64,000 bases of DNA from a bacterium. Lineage in GTDB: Bacteria > Vulcanimicrobiota > Xenobia > Xenobiales > JADMJV01. Below the pieces are notes generated by a model, which saw only the letters and a program-made list of their open reading frames with translations, did not search any database and was not told the DNA's origin. A program made the translations under genes and the position numbers. Below are positions 1-8,597 of this stretch, piece after piece. Location: NCBI GenBank assembly GCA_018266105.1, contig JAFEBA010000102.1:26408-90407 (forward strand). Direction: 5' to 3'. The number at the start of each line of letters is the position of its first letter. Position 1 is the stretch's first letter.

Positions 1-1192
1 GGCAGCGTGGGCTAATCCCCAACGCCCGCGCCGATTCTTGGAGCGAGGTAGGGATGGTTTGCAGTCCCAGGTAGGTACCCTGCACAATCGGCAACAAGGC
101 ATACAATGTTAGCGCGGTCATTGCGGTGCCGGTTCCCAGGCCGCCCCACGGCAACAGGAAGACCAGCAAGGCTAAGGAGGGAATGGTCTGGATCGAGCTG
201 ACCATTGGAAGGACTGCTTGTCCCAGGAAGGGTCGGGAGTGGCACAGCATGCCCAGTGGGAGACCCAACAAGCAAGCCAGGCTGACTGACGTGGCTACCA
301 GGCGAAAGTGAGCGCCCGTGGTTTTCAGCAAACGCTCGCCCAACCCAGGCTGATGTGGTGTGGAAGCTCCCAGCCAGGCGGACGCCACTTCAGATTCGCT
401 TTGGCCTCCCAGCCGGACTTTTTCATTCAGTTTGGTCATCTGTTCCCGGTCCAGCCTTCCTTCAAGCTGTTTCAAGGGTATGCCCAACTGGTTTTGGCTT
501 TGAAGGCGATAGAGAATCACAGCGTCATAGCGCGGGAAAACCTCCAGGTCGTCCTCCAGCAGAAACAGTTGGTGGTGAGCTATCTCTGCGTCGGTGGCAT
601 AGGCATCCATCACATCGAGTTGACCGGCTACGAGGGCGGCGTAGCCGAGGTCATGGTCGGTCCCAACGACCTTCGTCTGCGGGAGTGCGTAACGTTGTTG
701 AACCCTGAGCCAGCCGTCCTGGCGCTGTAGGAATTCGTGGCCAAATCCTAGCTGCAGGTCCGGGTGGGATTTGAGCTGGGAAATTTTGCTGAGATTGAGT
801 TGGCTGGCGCGGTCCGCCCGCATAGCCAGAGCGTAGGTGTTGCTAAAGCCAAGGCTCTCGGTCATTCCGATACCTTGCTCGGCCAGTCGGGTGCGCAAGG
901 CTTCCCCCTCCAGGCCTGGCTGGTGCAGGATTTCCTGTGCCAGAGTCCCGGTGTACTCTGGGTAGACATCGATTGATCCTGCCAGCAGGGCTTCCCACAG
1001 CACTCGGGTGCCTCCCAGCTGACTGCGGTGTTGACTGGATATCGAATGAGATGACAAATGACGCTGGATCACCTCTCCCAAGATGACCGACTCTGTAAAC
1101 GATTTGGAACCAACTCTGATCTGGCCGGGTCGTTCACACCCTGCCAACGTTAGGAGCAAAAGCAGCAAGGTCGCCCTTAGCAGGGTAGGCAT
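1..1192 (-). CDS. OpuC/ProX-type binding protein fused to ABC permease (3' partial)
   Basis: Reading the minus strand from an ATG at 1192 gives an uninterrupted frame that runs off the left edge (about 397 residues seen). The N-terminus is a lipoprotein signal with lipobox TLAGC (Cys19). It is followed by the family start RVGSKSFTESVILGE of glycine-betaine/choline/osmolyte binding proteins, and further on SIDVYPEYTGT. From about residue 290 the sequence becomes hydrophobic and ends in an EAA-loop-like ESARALGISP, typical of the importer permease. The order binding protein then permease is opposite to the permease-then-binding-protein ProWX/EgtU fusions known from Helicobacter and streptococci. 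It overlaps the ATPase gene by 16 nt, so it is in one operon with it. The substrate (betaine, choline, ergothioneine or other) cannot be told from sequence alone. Confidence 0.85.
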   Translation of the reverse strand, partial: MPTLLRATLLLLLLTLAGCERPGQIRVGSKSFTESVILGEVIQRHLSSHSISSQHRSQLGGTRVLWEALLAGSIDVYPEYTGTLAQEILHQPGLEGEALRTRLAEQGIGMTESLGFSNTYALAMRADRASQLNLSKISQLKSHPDLQLGFGHEFLQRQDGWLRVQQRYALPQTKVVGTDHDLGYAALVAGQLDVMDAYATDAEIAHHQLFLLEDDLEVFPRYDAVILYRLQSQNQLGIPLKQLEGRLDREQMTKLNEKVRLGGQSESEVASAWLGASTPHQPGLGERLLKTTGAHFRLVATSVSLACLLGLPLGMLCHSRPFLGQAVLPMVSSIQTIPSLALLVFLLPWGGLGTGTAMTALTLYALLPIVQGTYLGLQTIPTSLQESARALGISPRC

Positions 1193-1911
1193 CGGTAACT
1201 GCTGAGCATCGTCTGAAAGCAGAGAGAACCCTGGCGAACAAGTTCGGGAAAGCTCCCCTGATCGACCAGTTTCCCGCCTTCCAGCACGTAGATTTGTTCT
1301 GCAAAGTGAGCGGCCTCTGCCATATCGTGGGTCACGAGAATCACCCCGCATTGAAGCCGAGTGAAAAGCTCTTTCAGCTCATCTTGAAGTTGCCGACGCA
1401 CAGGCGGGTCCAGTGCTCCCAGAGGTTCATCCAGGAGCAAAAGTGGAGGCGAGAGGAACAGCGCTCGGGCAATACTTGCCCGCTGACGCTGACCCCCTGA
1501 AAGTTGGTGGGGATAGCGATTGAGACACTCGGCTGGCAGCCTCGTTAGGCGCACCAGATCAAGCACGCGTTCCAACAGATTTGAACTTCCCCAGCCCAGG
1601 TCTTGAGCAAGCAGGGTGAGATTTTCCTCAATCGTTAGATGCGGGAAAAGTCCGCCGTCCTGGATAACGTAACCAATTTCCCGCCGAAATGCTGAGAGAT
1701 CCGAGCTTTTTAGGTCTTGTCCACGGAATATCACCCTGCCGGTATCGGGCACGACCAGGCCGTTCACCATGCGCAGCAGAGTGCTTTTGCCGGAACCGCT
1801 CGATCCCAGCAGCGCAATTGTTTGGCCGCTATGTAAACTGAGCGAGATGTTGTCAAGTACTCGGTGGCTCCCGTAAGCTTTCGAAATCCCTTCCAACTCA
1901 AGCAGCCTCAT
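1177..1911 (-). CDS. ABC transporter ATPase, OpuC/ProV-like
   Basis: This 244-residue cytoplasmic subunit powers the transporter encoded just downstream. Walker A GSSGSGKST lies at 36-44, signature LSGGQRQR at 137-144, and Walker B LLLLDEP at 157-163, followed by the D-loop GALD. There is no C-terminal CBS pair, unlike OpuCA/ProV, so it is a short form. I chose the ATG at 1911 (MRLLELEG) over a longer upstream frame because it makes an ATGA overlap with the methyltransferase stop. The residues before it have no family similarity. The 3' end overlaps the fused binding-protein/permease gene, which suggests translational coupling of all three genes. Confidence 0.9.
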   Translation of the reverse strand: MRLLELEGISKAYGSHRVLDNISLSLHSGQTIALLGSSGSGKSTLLRMVNGLVVPDTGRVIFRGQDLKSSDLSAFRREIGYVIQDGGLFPHLTIEENLTLLAQDLGWGSSNLLERVLDLVRLTRLPAECLNRYPHQLSGGQRQRASIARALFLSPPLLLLDEPLGALDPPVRRQLQDELKELFTRLQCGVILVTHDMAEAAHFAEQIYVLEGGKLVDQGSFPELVRQGSLCFQTMLSSYRCLPC

Positions 1912-2654
1912 GGTTTTTCCGCCAGCACTCCCAGATAGTGTAATGGCTCTCCCCACGTAGAGTATCGGTGGAAATGTTTCCACTGCCGCAGAGGCTTGAA
2001 TTTTCCCTGGGCTTGCAGGTGCGTGAAAAGGTGGTTGAATCCGCTTGGGTCAAGTGCATTGAGAAACTGTTCTTTGATGTTGAAGGCTAAAAGTGACCCT
2101 GTAGGAAGGGCCTCCAAGACGGTTTCGAAGAGATTTGGATCGATGTCTCCAAATCCCAGGGCGGCCACGCAGATGACCGTATCGAAGCGAAAATCTTGGA
2201 GTTCTCTCAGCCATCCCGGTTCGACCAAGGTGTAGCCTGAATACACCTGCGGGTGTTGCCGTCGCGCCGCAAATCGGGCCTCTGGCAGCACATCCACACC
2301 CCAGAGGTGGCGAGCACCCAGTTCATACAGTTGGGCGCCAACATGGCCGTTTCCCGCTCCTAAATCCAGAATGCGGCATTCTTCGAGGGGCCGATTTCGC
2401 AGTTGCAATTCTCGAACGAGTGCCTCCGCCATAACCATATGAGAGCGACTCTTGAGATGTTCCATAAAAATCTTTTCATACAGACCCGGCAGGCTGTATA
2501 TCTGCGCATAGTCGTGAAAGCGGAATTCTCGCCATTCCCCTCCATCGTAGACCACACACCACTCCGCGTCCTGGCCGACCGGGAAGCTCTGCTGGGGAAA
2601 CGCCACACGTAACTGGCGAATGGATGAAGCAACGGGTGTGGCTAAACTGCTCAT
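1908..2654 (-). CDS. SAM-dependent class I methyltransferase
   Basis: A 248-residue protein with SAM-binding motif I DLGAGNGHVGAQL in its middle and a motif II-like acidic end of the second strand (WGVDVLPEAR). The motif IV region, FDTVICVAALGFGDID, resembles small-molecule methyltransferases. The start is the ATG at 2654, preceded by GGAGG about 11 nt upstream. A longer TTG-started frame from 2741 has no ribosome site. It is the first gene of the operon and overlaps the ATPase start by 4 nt (ATGA). Its substrate may be linked to the transported compound, for example an N-methylated osmolyte, but this is inference from position. A 21-bp-spaced TTNCGCA repeat pair lies about 80 nt upstream. 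Confidence 0.8.
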   Translation of the reverse strand: MSSLATPVASSIRQLRVAFPQQSFPVGQDAEWCVVYDGGEWREFRFHDYAQIYSLPGLYEKIFMEHLKSRSHMVMAEALVRELQLRNRPLEECRILDLGAGNGHVGAQLYELGARHLWGVDVLPEARFAARRQHPQVYSGYTLVEPGWLRELQDFRFDTVICVAALGFGDIDPNLFETVLEALPTGSLLAFNIKEQFLNALDPSGFNHLFTHLQAQGKFKPLRQWKHFHRYSTWGEPLHYLGVLAEKP

Positions 2655-2733
2655 GGCTGAACTGACCTCCAAAATAAGAACGGATTCAAAGTTGGCTTTA
2701 TAGTAAACGGATAAGTCGCGATTCTCAACGAGG

Positions 2734-2761
2734 TTTCGCAATTTGTAAATACGTATTCGCA
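2734..2761 (-). promoter_or_regulatory. 21-bp-spaced heptamer pair upstream of the methyltransferase operon
   Basis: The plus strand reads TTTCGCA at 2734-2740 and ATTCGCA at 2755-2761, exactly 21 bp apart start to start (two helical turns). On the gene strand these are TGCGAAT and TGCGAAA. The proximal box is about 79 nt before the ATG at 2654. CGCAATTTG here also resembles the 15-mer at the starts of the genes at 18622 and 24270. Confidence 0.45.
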
Positions 2762-3060
2762 GGCCGCCAGGAATGTCTCTGGGGAACCCAACTGGTTAAA
2801 ACCTTCTCGTTCCGGAGCCTTAAACTGCGGAGCAGAAAGAAAAAGGGCAGAGCTGCCGGAGTGGGATTGGGTCAGCACTGCCCGATGTTGTTGTTTCTGG
2901 ACTTGATGTCCGGATCCATACTCGACTTGAACGACTGATCTGGTTCGGTTCCGGACTGGGGTGAACTTGGCGAACCGGGCTCGGGGGTCTTTTGCTGACC
3001 TGCGTAATTTGTTTGATGAATTGCGTTGATTGAACAGTTGCCCTTAAGTTTTTTCTTGGA

Positions 3061-3088
3061 GTGCGCAACGAGAGGGGCTTCTTGCGCA
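3061..3088 (+). promoter_or_regulatory. 21-bp-spaced heptamer pair upstream of the Lon-domain gene
   Basis: GTGCGCA at 3061-3067 and TTGCGCA at 3082-3088 are 21 bp apart start to start. The second copy is part of the palindrome TTGCGCAA. The pair ends about 54 nt before the ATG at 3143, a distance similar to other loci in this window. The role is unknown; a promoter or activator site is inferred. Confidence 0.5.
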
Positions 3089-3142
3089 ATAACACAAAAG
3101 CTCTCGGGTCCGGTCGTCTAACAGGTGACCGAAAGGCTTCTG

Positions 3143-3760
3143 ATGGGTGCGCACAAACAGGTTCCGCTTTTTCCCCTGCTGAGGAAAGTGCTCTTTCCCG
3201 GCATCCCGTTCCACTGCGCCGTCGTTCACCCACTAGAGCAAGACATAGTGTTCGACTCAATTCGGGGACGTAAGTTTTTAGGAGTTTTTCCGGTCGGATC
3301 CCCTGGGGGTTTCCAGGACCCGAACGGTGCCGTTTGCTTGGCCCGCATTCGGCGCGTTCATTCTTTACCTGATGGCGGGTTACTCTTGGACTTGCTGGGC
3401 ATCGCTCGTGCTCAGATCCGAGCCGAACTCCCCCGTGGTAAGCCCTATCGTTGCGTTCAAATTGAAGTCTTGACTGTTCCCTATCAGCACGCAAGTCCTC
3501 CGGAAGGATGGCTTTTTGAAGCCCACCAGACGATCTGCTCCTTGCGGGAGCAGTCAAAAGCCGGGCCGGACCCTTTCCCTGGCAGCCTTTGGTTCGATAT
3601 GGTCTGCCACTTTTTGCCGATTCCTTTCGATGCAAAGGTTCAGTTGCTGCGGGAGCGCTGTCAGCAGAGGAGATACCAGATGCTCGCCAGTTACGGTCCT
3701 TATTGGAAGAAGGAAAAACTTATGCGAAAGTATCTCCCTTGCCTCTATTGCTGTAACTAG
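3143..3760 (+). CDS. Stand-alone Lon N-terminal (LAN) domain protein
   Basis: A 205-residue protein whose N-terminal part, QVPLFPLLRKVLFPGIPF, is the hallmark of the Lon protease substrate-recognition domain. Continuing family features follow: GVFPVG, GAVCLARIRRV and a basic C-terminal helix. There is no AAA+ or protease domain, so this is one of the stand-alone LON-substrate-binding proteins of unknown role, possibly an adaptor. I prefer the ATG at 3143 (GAAAGG six bases upstream) to a GTG at 3125. The C-terminus is unusually Cys/Tyr rich (CLYCCN). It is transcribed alone, with a 21-bp-spaced repeat pair in front. Confidence 0.75.
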   Translation: MGAHKQVPLFPLLRKVLFPGIPFHCAVVHPLEQDIVFDSIRGRKFLGVFPVGSPGGFQDPNGAVCLARIRRVHSLPDGGLLLDLLGIARAQIRAELPRGKPYRCVQIEVLTVPYQHASPPEGWLFEAHQTICSLREQSKAGPDPFPGSLWFDMVCHFLPIPFDAKVQLLRERCQQRRYQMLASYGPYWKKEKLMRKYLPCLYCCN

Positions 3761-3877
3761 GCTGCTCAATTTGACAGTCGCCTGAGCATCCGTAGCTTCG
3801 TCCCGTTTGCATTGTAAACGCTACCCTCCTACGCAAAAGCGAAAAGGACAGGCCTGAGTGCAAACAAAGGTTCATCC

Positions 3878-5173
3878 GTGGATGTGCGCGAGGAGTTGTG
3901 GCCTGTTTCACGTCACCGGGATGCTCGAGGACGGGGAGCCACTCGCGCTAAGTTCGGCCTCCAGGCAGTTGTGACATTCGGCCTGCTGGCCGGTTGCGTT
4001 CAGCATGAGAGGACGGACGTCTTGCAGATTTGGGCGCACGAAGGACGCGCGGAAGAGCGCCAGGTTCTGACCAGGCAACTCGACCGTTTTTTAGAAGAAA
4101 GACCGGGGAGGCCTTGTGCTCTGGTCTTCCTGCCGGAGGGTTCCTACAACGGACAGGTCCAGGCGGCCGCTCTGGCTAGCAAGTTGCCTGACATGCTGGA
4201 ATTTGATGGCCCTTTGCTCTATCGATACGCCTGGCAGGGGTGCCTCAGACCGCTGGATGGGTTTGTCAACGACCGAACTCGTCAAAATGTGCTTCCCAGC
4301 CTCATTCAACAGGGGAGCTTCCGCGGTCGACTCTACAGCTTAGGTTGCTTCGATTCGGGCCTGGGGCTTTACGCACGCAAAAGTGTTCTGCGCAGAGTCG
4401 GTGCACGCTTACCCCGGGGGCCGGCGGATGCCTGGAAAATGCCGGAATTCAATCTTTTGCTGAAAGAGTTGGCCCAGGTGGATGAGGATGGGCAGGTTCT
4501 CGACCTCAAGCTGAACTATCAGGGGGAATGGTTCACCTACGCCTTCGCTCCGGCCCTGACTTCTGGCGGAGCCGACCTGGGGCACCTGGACCAGCCGGAA
4601 GCGAGGTCGGTGTTGGAGCATTTCCAGGGCTGGCTCCAGCAAAATCTGGTGGACCCCAACCTGGACGACGAAGCCTTCGTGCAGGGTAGGGTTGCCCTGT
4701 CCTGGTCTGGACATTGGGAATATCCCCGTTACTCTCAGCGCTGGAAAGATGACCTCTGCCTCCTGCCCTTACCCGATTTTGGACGTGGCAGCCAAAGCGG
4801 ACAGGGTTCCTGGAATTGGGCTTTGACTCGGGATTGCGCCGACCCACAGAGGGCCGCCGAATTTTTGGAATACCTGCTGCAGGACACTCAGGTCCTGGAG
4901 ATGACGCGAGCTAACGGAGCGGTACCTGGGACCCGCAGCGCGCTGGCCCGATCTGAGCTCTACGGACCCAAGGGGCCATTACGATTGTTCTCCACTCAGC
5001 TATTGCAGGGGTTCTGTAGCCCACGTCCGGCCAGCCCTGCCTATCCAATCTTTACCTCAATTTTTCAACAGGCGGTTCAGGACATCTTTCACGGCTCAAG
5101 TGCTCAGTTCGTCTTGGAGGGGGCGGCGGCGCGGCTACATCAGGACGAGCTCGATAACGAGGGCTACCGTTGA
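3878..5173 (+). CDS. Sugar ABC transporter substrate-binding lipoprotein
   Basis: About 431 residues of the family 1 extracellular solute-binding type (maltose/glycerol-phosphate/multiple-sugar class). A lipoprotein signal ends in LLAGC near residue 40. The lobe then begins VLQIWAHEGRAEER, with the typical QVQAAALASKLPDMLEFDGP and the late EFLEYLLQDTQVLEMTRANGAVPGTRSA. The start is uncertain: the GTG at 3878 leaves about 25 residues before the signal helix, and nearby GTG/TTG codons are possible. It is followed at once by two permease genes, and TTGA makes the first overlap. The substrate cannot be fixed from sequence. Confidence 0.8.
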   Translation: MDVREELWPVSRHRDARGRGATRAKFGLQAVVTFGLLAGCVQHERTDVLQIWAHEGRAEERQVLTRQLDRFLEERPGRPCALVFLPEGSYNGQVQAAALASKLPDMLEFDGPLLYRYAWQGCLRPLDGFVNDRTRQNVLPSLIQQGSFRGRLYSLGCFDSGLGLYARKSVLRRVGARLPRGPADAWKMPEFNLLLKELAQVDEDGQVLDLKLNYQGEWFTYAFAPALTSGGADLGHLDQPEARSVLEHFQGWLQQNLVDPNLDDEAFVQGRVALSWSGHWEYPRYSQRWKDDLCLLPLPDFGRGSQSGQGSWNWALTRDCADPQRAAEFLEYLLQDTQVLEMTRANGAVPGTRSALARSELYGPKGPLRLFSTQLLQGFCSPRPASPAYPIFTSIFQQAVQDIFHGSSAQFVLEGAAARLHQDELDNEGYR

Positions 5174-6045
5174 AAAGATGGGGGGGGCTGGTTCTTCTCG
5201 TTCCAGCTTTGCTCGGGCTTGTGCTTTTTCTATTGATCCCCTTCGTGCTTTCGTTTCTGATTTCGTTTACCGATCTTCGGCTAGGAACGCCTTACCCAAT
5301 CCGATTCGTGGGATTGGGCCAATATAGCCGCCTGGCGGTTGATCAGGGGGTCTTGCGCGCTTTGCGCAACAATTTGCTTTTTGGATTGTTTGTGCCCCCC
5401 ATTCAAACCGGCCTGGCCCTGACGCTGGCTTGTCTTGTCAACCGTCCGGGTTGGCGGCTCGCGGTACCGCTACGCGCACTTTTCTTCTTGCCCGTGCTCT
5501 TTCCAATGTCGCTTGTGGCGGTCATCTGGCGTTATCTCTATGCGCCCGGACCCCTGGGTCCGTTCAATTGGCTCCTTGGCATGTTGACCTTTGGCATGTG
5601 GCAGCCCCATGACTTTCTACACGAACCCCGGTGGGCTCTACCCGCCCTTGCCCTCCTCTCGGTCTGGCAAGGAGTTGGTCTGCAAATGGTTCTGCTCTTA
5701 GGAGGGCTTCAGCAGGTGCCGGTTGATCTGTATGAGGCCGCCGCAATGGATGGGGCCGGGCCGTGGCTCTGCTTCCGCCGAATCACCTTGCCCATGCTGC
5801 GCAACACCTTGGTGTTTACGACCCTCATGACGACCATTCTGGCCTTCCGGTTGTTCGATCAGGTGCAAATTCTCACCCAGGGAGGACCGGCTGACTGCAC
5901 CACCACTTTGATGTACGAACTATTTCGCTCCGCCTTCGAACGCCAGCAAATGGGACGGGCCTGCGCGCTCACTGTTTTACTGGTCGGGATCGTGATCGGG
6001 CTGGCCGCTTTGCAACGACTGGCTGTTCGGGAACAACAGTTGTGA
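5170..6045 (+). CDS. Sugar ABC transporter permease (MalF/UgpA type)
   Basis: A 291-residue inner-membrane protein with six likely helices. The EAA loop is YEAAAMDGAGPWLCFRRITLP (shown across 5730-5790), which docks an ATPase. It starts with a TTG that overlaps the stop of the binding-protein gene (TTGA) and ends in a GTGA overlap with the second permease. It forms a heterodimeric channel with that partner. No ATPase gene follows, so a shared MsmK/UgpC-type ATPase encoded elsewhere is expected. Confidence 0.88.
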   Translation: MKRWGGLVLLVPALLGLVLFLLIPFVLSFLISFTDLRLGTPYPIRFVGLGQYSRLAVDQGVLRALRNNLLFGLFVPPIQTGLALTLACLVNRPGWRLAVPLRALFFLPVLFPMSLVAVIWRYLYAPGPLGPFNWLLGMLTFGMWQPHDFLHEPRWALPALALLSVWQGVGLQMVLLLGGLQQVPVDLYEAAAMDGAGPWLCFRRITLPMLRNTLVFTTLMTTILAFRLFDQVQILTQGGPADCTTTLMYELFRSAFERQQMGRACALTVLLVGIVIGLAALQRLAVREQQL

Positions 6046-6791
6046 GGGGAACGCTGGCTGTTGGATTGGCCTGCCTGTATAGCTGGCCCATCGCGATGAT
6101 GGCTGCTGGAAGCTTGCGAGACGGTGGCTGGAGAAACTATGCCGCGGTCCTCAGTAGGGTCGATTTCTGCTCTTTGTTCCTAAATTCTCTGTGCATTTCG
6201 GCCGTGGTCGTGGTTCTGGGAAGCTTGATCAACAGTATGGCTGGTTACACTTTGGCCAGGGCTTCTTTCAGAGGTCGTGGCCTGCTTCTGTCTCTGGTCC
6301 TGCTGTGCATGATGATTCCATTCGAAGCGGTTGCCGTGCCGCTGTTCTATACAGCAAGTCGCATCGGACTGCGAGATACACTGGTCGTGCAAACCGTCCC
6401 ATTTCTAGCGAATGCGTTCTCCATTTATCTATTTTACACATTCTATCTGAACTTTCCCCGTGAGTTGGAGGAGGCCGCCCGCCTGGACGGCGCGGAAACC
6501 TGGCAGATTTACTTGCGCGTAGCCTTGCCCGGTTCCGCGCCCGTGCTTGCCAGCAACGGCATCATCACTCTGTTGGCCAGTTGGAACTCCTACCTCTGGC
6601 CCCTACTGGTCACTTCCACCGCTAGAGTGAGGCCACTGTCACTGGCAATCGCCATTTTCCATTCCGCCCCGCCCCTAGACTGGGCTCAGATTTTTGCTTT
6701 TGGCGTCCTGATGGTCAGCCCCACTCTTTTGCTGTTTCTTCTGTTGCAGCGCCATATTCAGCCCAATGCTCTCTCCTCTGGAATCAAATAG
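6042..6791 (+). CDS. Sugar ABC transporter permease (MalG/UgpE type)
   Basis: A 249-residue inner-membrane protein and the second half of the importer channel. The EAA loop LEEAARLDGAETWQIYLRVALP sits near residue 145 (about 6465-6530). The sequence then has the family-typical LLASWNSYLWPLLV. It begins with a GTG overlapping the previous stop by 4 nt. At 249 residues it is slightly shorter at the N-terminus than MalG. The operon ends here; the next gene has its own promoter-like sequence. Confidence 0.88.
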   Translation: MRGTLAVGLACLYSWPIAMMAAGSLRDGGWRNYAAVLSRVDFCSLFLNSLCISAVVVVLGSLINSMAGYTLARASFRGRGLLLSLVLLCMMIPFEAVAVPLFYTASRIGLRDTLVVQTVPFLANAFSIYLFYTFYLNFPRELEEAARLDGAETWQIYLRVALPGSAPVLASNGIITLLASWNSYLWPLLVTSTARVRPLSLAIAIFHSAPPLDWAQIFAFGVLMVSPTLLLFLLLQRHIQPNALSSGIK

Positions 6792-6846
6792 ATAATTTCA
6801 GGTGAGGAACAAATTTCGAATCGTATCAAGAACCGTTGCCTTTTGT

Positions 6847-6875
6847 TTGCCAAGGAGATAGCACAAGTTTATACT
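6847..6875 (+). promoter_or_regulatory. Sigma70-like promoter for the SpoIIE-type phosphatase gene
   Basis: TTGCCA at 6847-6852 and TATACT at 6870-6875 are separated by exactly 17 bp. Transcription would start near 6883, leaving a leader of about 80 nt before the TTG at 6962. This is one of the few clear housekeeping-type promoters in the window. Confidence 0.55.
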
Positions 6876-6961
6876 GGTGGCTGTGAGTTCCTTTCGTAGC
6901 AAGGATTCCAGGTTTCAGCCAACTCTGTCTTCGCTCATTACCTTTGGGAAAGGAGGTCGCT

Positions 6962-8021
6962 TTGGAATCGACTTCACCGGAGTCCCTGCTCAGACTTTGG
7001 GAGAGAATTAGTGATTGCCGCGACCCCGAATTCCTGCTTCAGACACTGGAAGATGGTGCTGCCCAGTTTCTCCAGGTCGGTTGCCGCCTGGCTCCAGTCC
7101 AGGCAGGTGCGAACCGGCAAGAGCTGGGATTGGAGATCTTGGGAAGCAATGGGCATGTTCTGGCGAGTATTGCGGCTGGCCTCGCCTATTCCGCCGGAGC
7201 AGGTGACGGTCTCGGACTCGCTGTTCAAGGTCGTGAGTTGGGCCTTGGAACGACGTAACTTTTTGATTTCGGCTCAAGAACACGGCGAACTGATTCAACA
7301 GCTCCGGGTTGGTCGACGGATTCTAGAAGAGTCTTTACCAAAACCGGAACTAGCCACCGACCATTGGCATATTGCAGCCCGTTTGCAGCCTGCCAACCAT
7401 CTAGGAGGTGACCTTTTCGCTTACTCCGTTATGCCGGGCTATGTCCGATTTCTCCTGGCCGATGCTGTTGGGCACGGCCTCGGCTCCACTTTGCTGGCGG
7501 CCGAGTGCCGCTCGCTTTGGTCTGCTTTGGCCCACCAGCCCAGCCTTCAAAGTGAAGCCGAGAATCTGAGCCAAATGCTTCACGAAACGACCGGAGATAC
7601 TCGCTTCGTTGCTGCTCATTTAGGTCGCTGCTATAACGACGGCCGTGTTGAGTATTTGGCCTGCGGTCAGGGGCCGGTGTTCCTTTTGAGCCAATCTGGA
7701 GGGATGAGCACTTTAGAAAGAACGGATCCTCCGCTGGGCATTTTCCAGGACCAATCGTTCACTCCCCCGCTGCTTCAGATGCAGAGCGGCGATCGTCTGG
7801 TTGTGCTAACCGACGGGCTGCTGGAATGTGAAGTCGAGGGAAAGCAGTTCGGTGTGGAGGGAGTCTGTGCCAGCCTGAGTGGAGAGCCTACTCGAGAGCC
7901 GGTTCAGCTCCTGGCTGATCTTTTCCAGGCCGTCAACATGTTTCGCAATGGCGCTTCGCTCCGAGACGACGGTTGTGCTCTGGTCATTCAGAGCACAACC
8001 GGTTCATGCTGGGGGGACTAA
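6962..8021 (+). CDS. SpoIIE-type PP2C phosphatase with apparent frameshift
   Basis: A serine/threonine phosphatase of the SpoIIE/RsbU class, likely acting on anti-sigma-factor antagonists. Its catalytic part has LQPANHLGGDLFAYS, LLADAVGHGLGS, GRVEYLACGQGPVFLL, GDRLVVLTDGLLE and a final LRDDGCALVI. Its N-terminal GAF-like part lies in another frame. From a TTG at 6962 (AGGAGGT at 6951-6957), the frame reads a sensible domain (ESLLRLWERIS...FLLQTLEDGA) up to about 7180. After that, similarity continues one base on in the frame holding the phosphatase domain. The Trp-rich translation of the phosphatase frame before about 7180 looks like noise. So either the gene is broken, the assembly has an indel, or a programmed +1 shift occurs. 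Confidence 0.75.
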
Positions 8022-8311
8022 TCTGAAAGAAGCGCCCAGAGCGTGAAAGTTCTGAGCGCTTGATGTGAGGTCTCAGGTGGTGGGTAAGGCGACCGAATGG
8101 CGGCGCCAGATGTCTCTAACGAGATTCCCATTTTCTCGGACAACAGCCTGACCTGGGGGCCTCGGCCAGCAGGGGGGCGAGGTTCGCTGTCTGGCAGTGG
8201 GCCCGGATTAAGTGGCCGCCGCCGGTCAGGACGGACAAGTCCGCCTGCACTTCTGGCCTCGCCGCTGAGGAACTAAAGGCCCCTAAAGTTTGCTTCATAG
8301 CGTCCGATGCA
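8022..8311. other. Intergenic region, 290 bp
   Basis: No gene is seen. It begins with a terminator-like hairpin (8030-8061) and contains a small perfect hairpin CGGAC-AA-GTCCG near 8230-8245. It ends just before the first WxL-like gene. No TTNCGCA pair or clear -35/-10 pair was found. Confidence 0.5.
8030..8061 (+). terminator. Hairpin after the phosphatase gene
   Basis: AAGCGCCCAGA (8030-8040) and TCTGAGCGCTT (8051-8061) form an 11-bp stem with one mismatch and a 10-nt loop, 9 nt after the stop codon. No T tract follows, so it may be a processing or Rho-linked site rather than a classical intrinsic terminator. Confidence 0.4.
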
Positions 8312-8575
8312 ATGAAGGTGAAGCATCTGATGCTGTTCCTTGTTCTTAGTCAGGCGGCTCTGGCCGACAGCACAACCAGTGCCAGCCAGCAGTTGGAGTT
8401 GATCATCGCGCCGGCCCCGCTGCAACTGAGTACTGGTTTGCTGCCGAACGGGCCCTTTCAGAGTCTGCCGCGCAACGCAGAGGCCCAACTGGTCTGGACT
8501 CGGGAACGTATTGGCAATGATGAGGTGGTGACTCTTAGCGTGGCCCCTTCCGACCAGCCCCTTGCGCAACCATAA
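8312..8575 (+). CDS. Small exported WxL-like protein, short form
   Basis: An 87-residue protein with a Sec signal (cleavage ALA|DSTTS). Its first mature strand, QQLELIIAPAPLQLS, resembles the first strand of the three neighbours (xLxLxIxxGxLxI). Its end, EVVTLSVAPSDQP, resembles their last strand (TLTVTLSGQP, TLQATLNAAP). It lacks the central GWSxxL segment, so it looks like a shortened or decayed member of the family. It is the only Sec substrate scored here whose predicted mature N-terminus is Asp rather than Gln or Glu. Confidence 0.55.
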   Translation: MKVKHLMLFLVLSQAALADSTTSASQQLELIIAPAPLQLSTGLLPNGPFQSLPRNAEAQLVWTRERIGNDEVVTLSVAPSDQPLAQP

Positions 8576-8597
8576 GACGCTCTCTTATGCTGGCAGG

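Larger units (their letters stand above)
2655..3142. other. Divergent intergenic region (about 490 bp)
   Basis: No credible gene is seen here. It separates the minus-strand methyltransferase/ABC operon from the plus-strand Lon-domain gene. It contains two of the six 21-bp-spaced heptamer pairs (2734/2755 and 3061/3082), one near each divergent start. A long antisense frame extends into it from the plus-strand gene, but its low-complexity R/S/P-rich translation marks it as a shadow. Confidence 0.6.

Noticed and set aside
1..1192. Ergothioneine transporter EgtU
   Set aside because: Domain order is reversed and ligand residues cannot be judged by eye; kept as a generic OpuC-type transporter.
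2820..3635. 271-codon minus-strand open frame spanning an intergenic region
   Set aside because: Arg/Ser/Pro-rich, no ribosome site, antisense to the Lon-domain gene.
3878..6791. Missing ATPase treated as a deletion
   Set aside because: Sugar importers of this class often share one ATPase encoded elsewhere, so absence here is ordinary.
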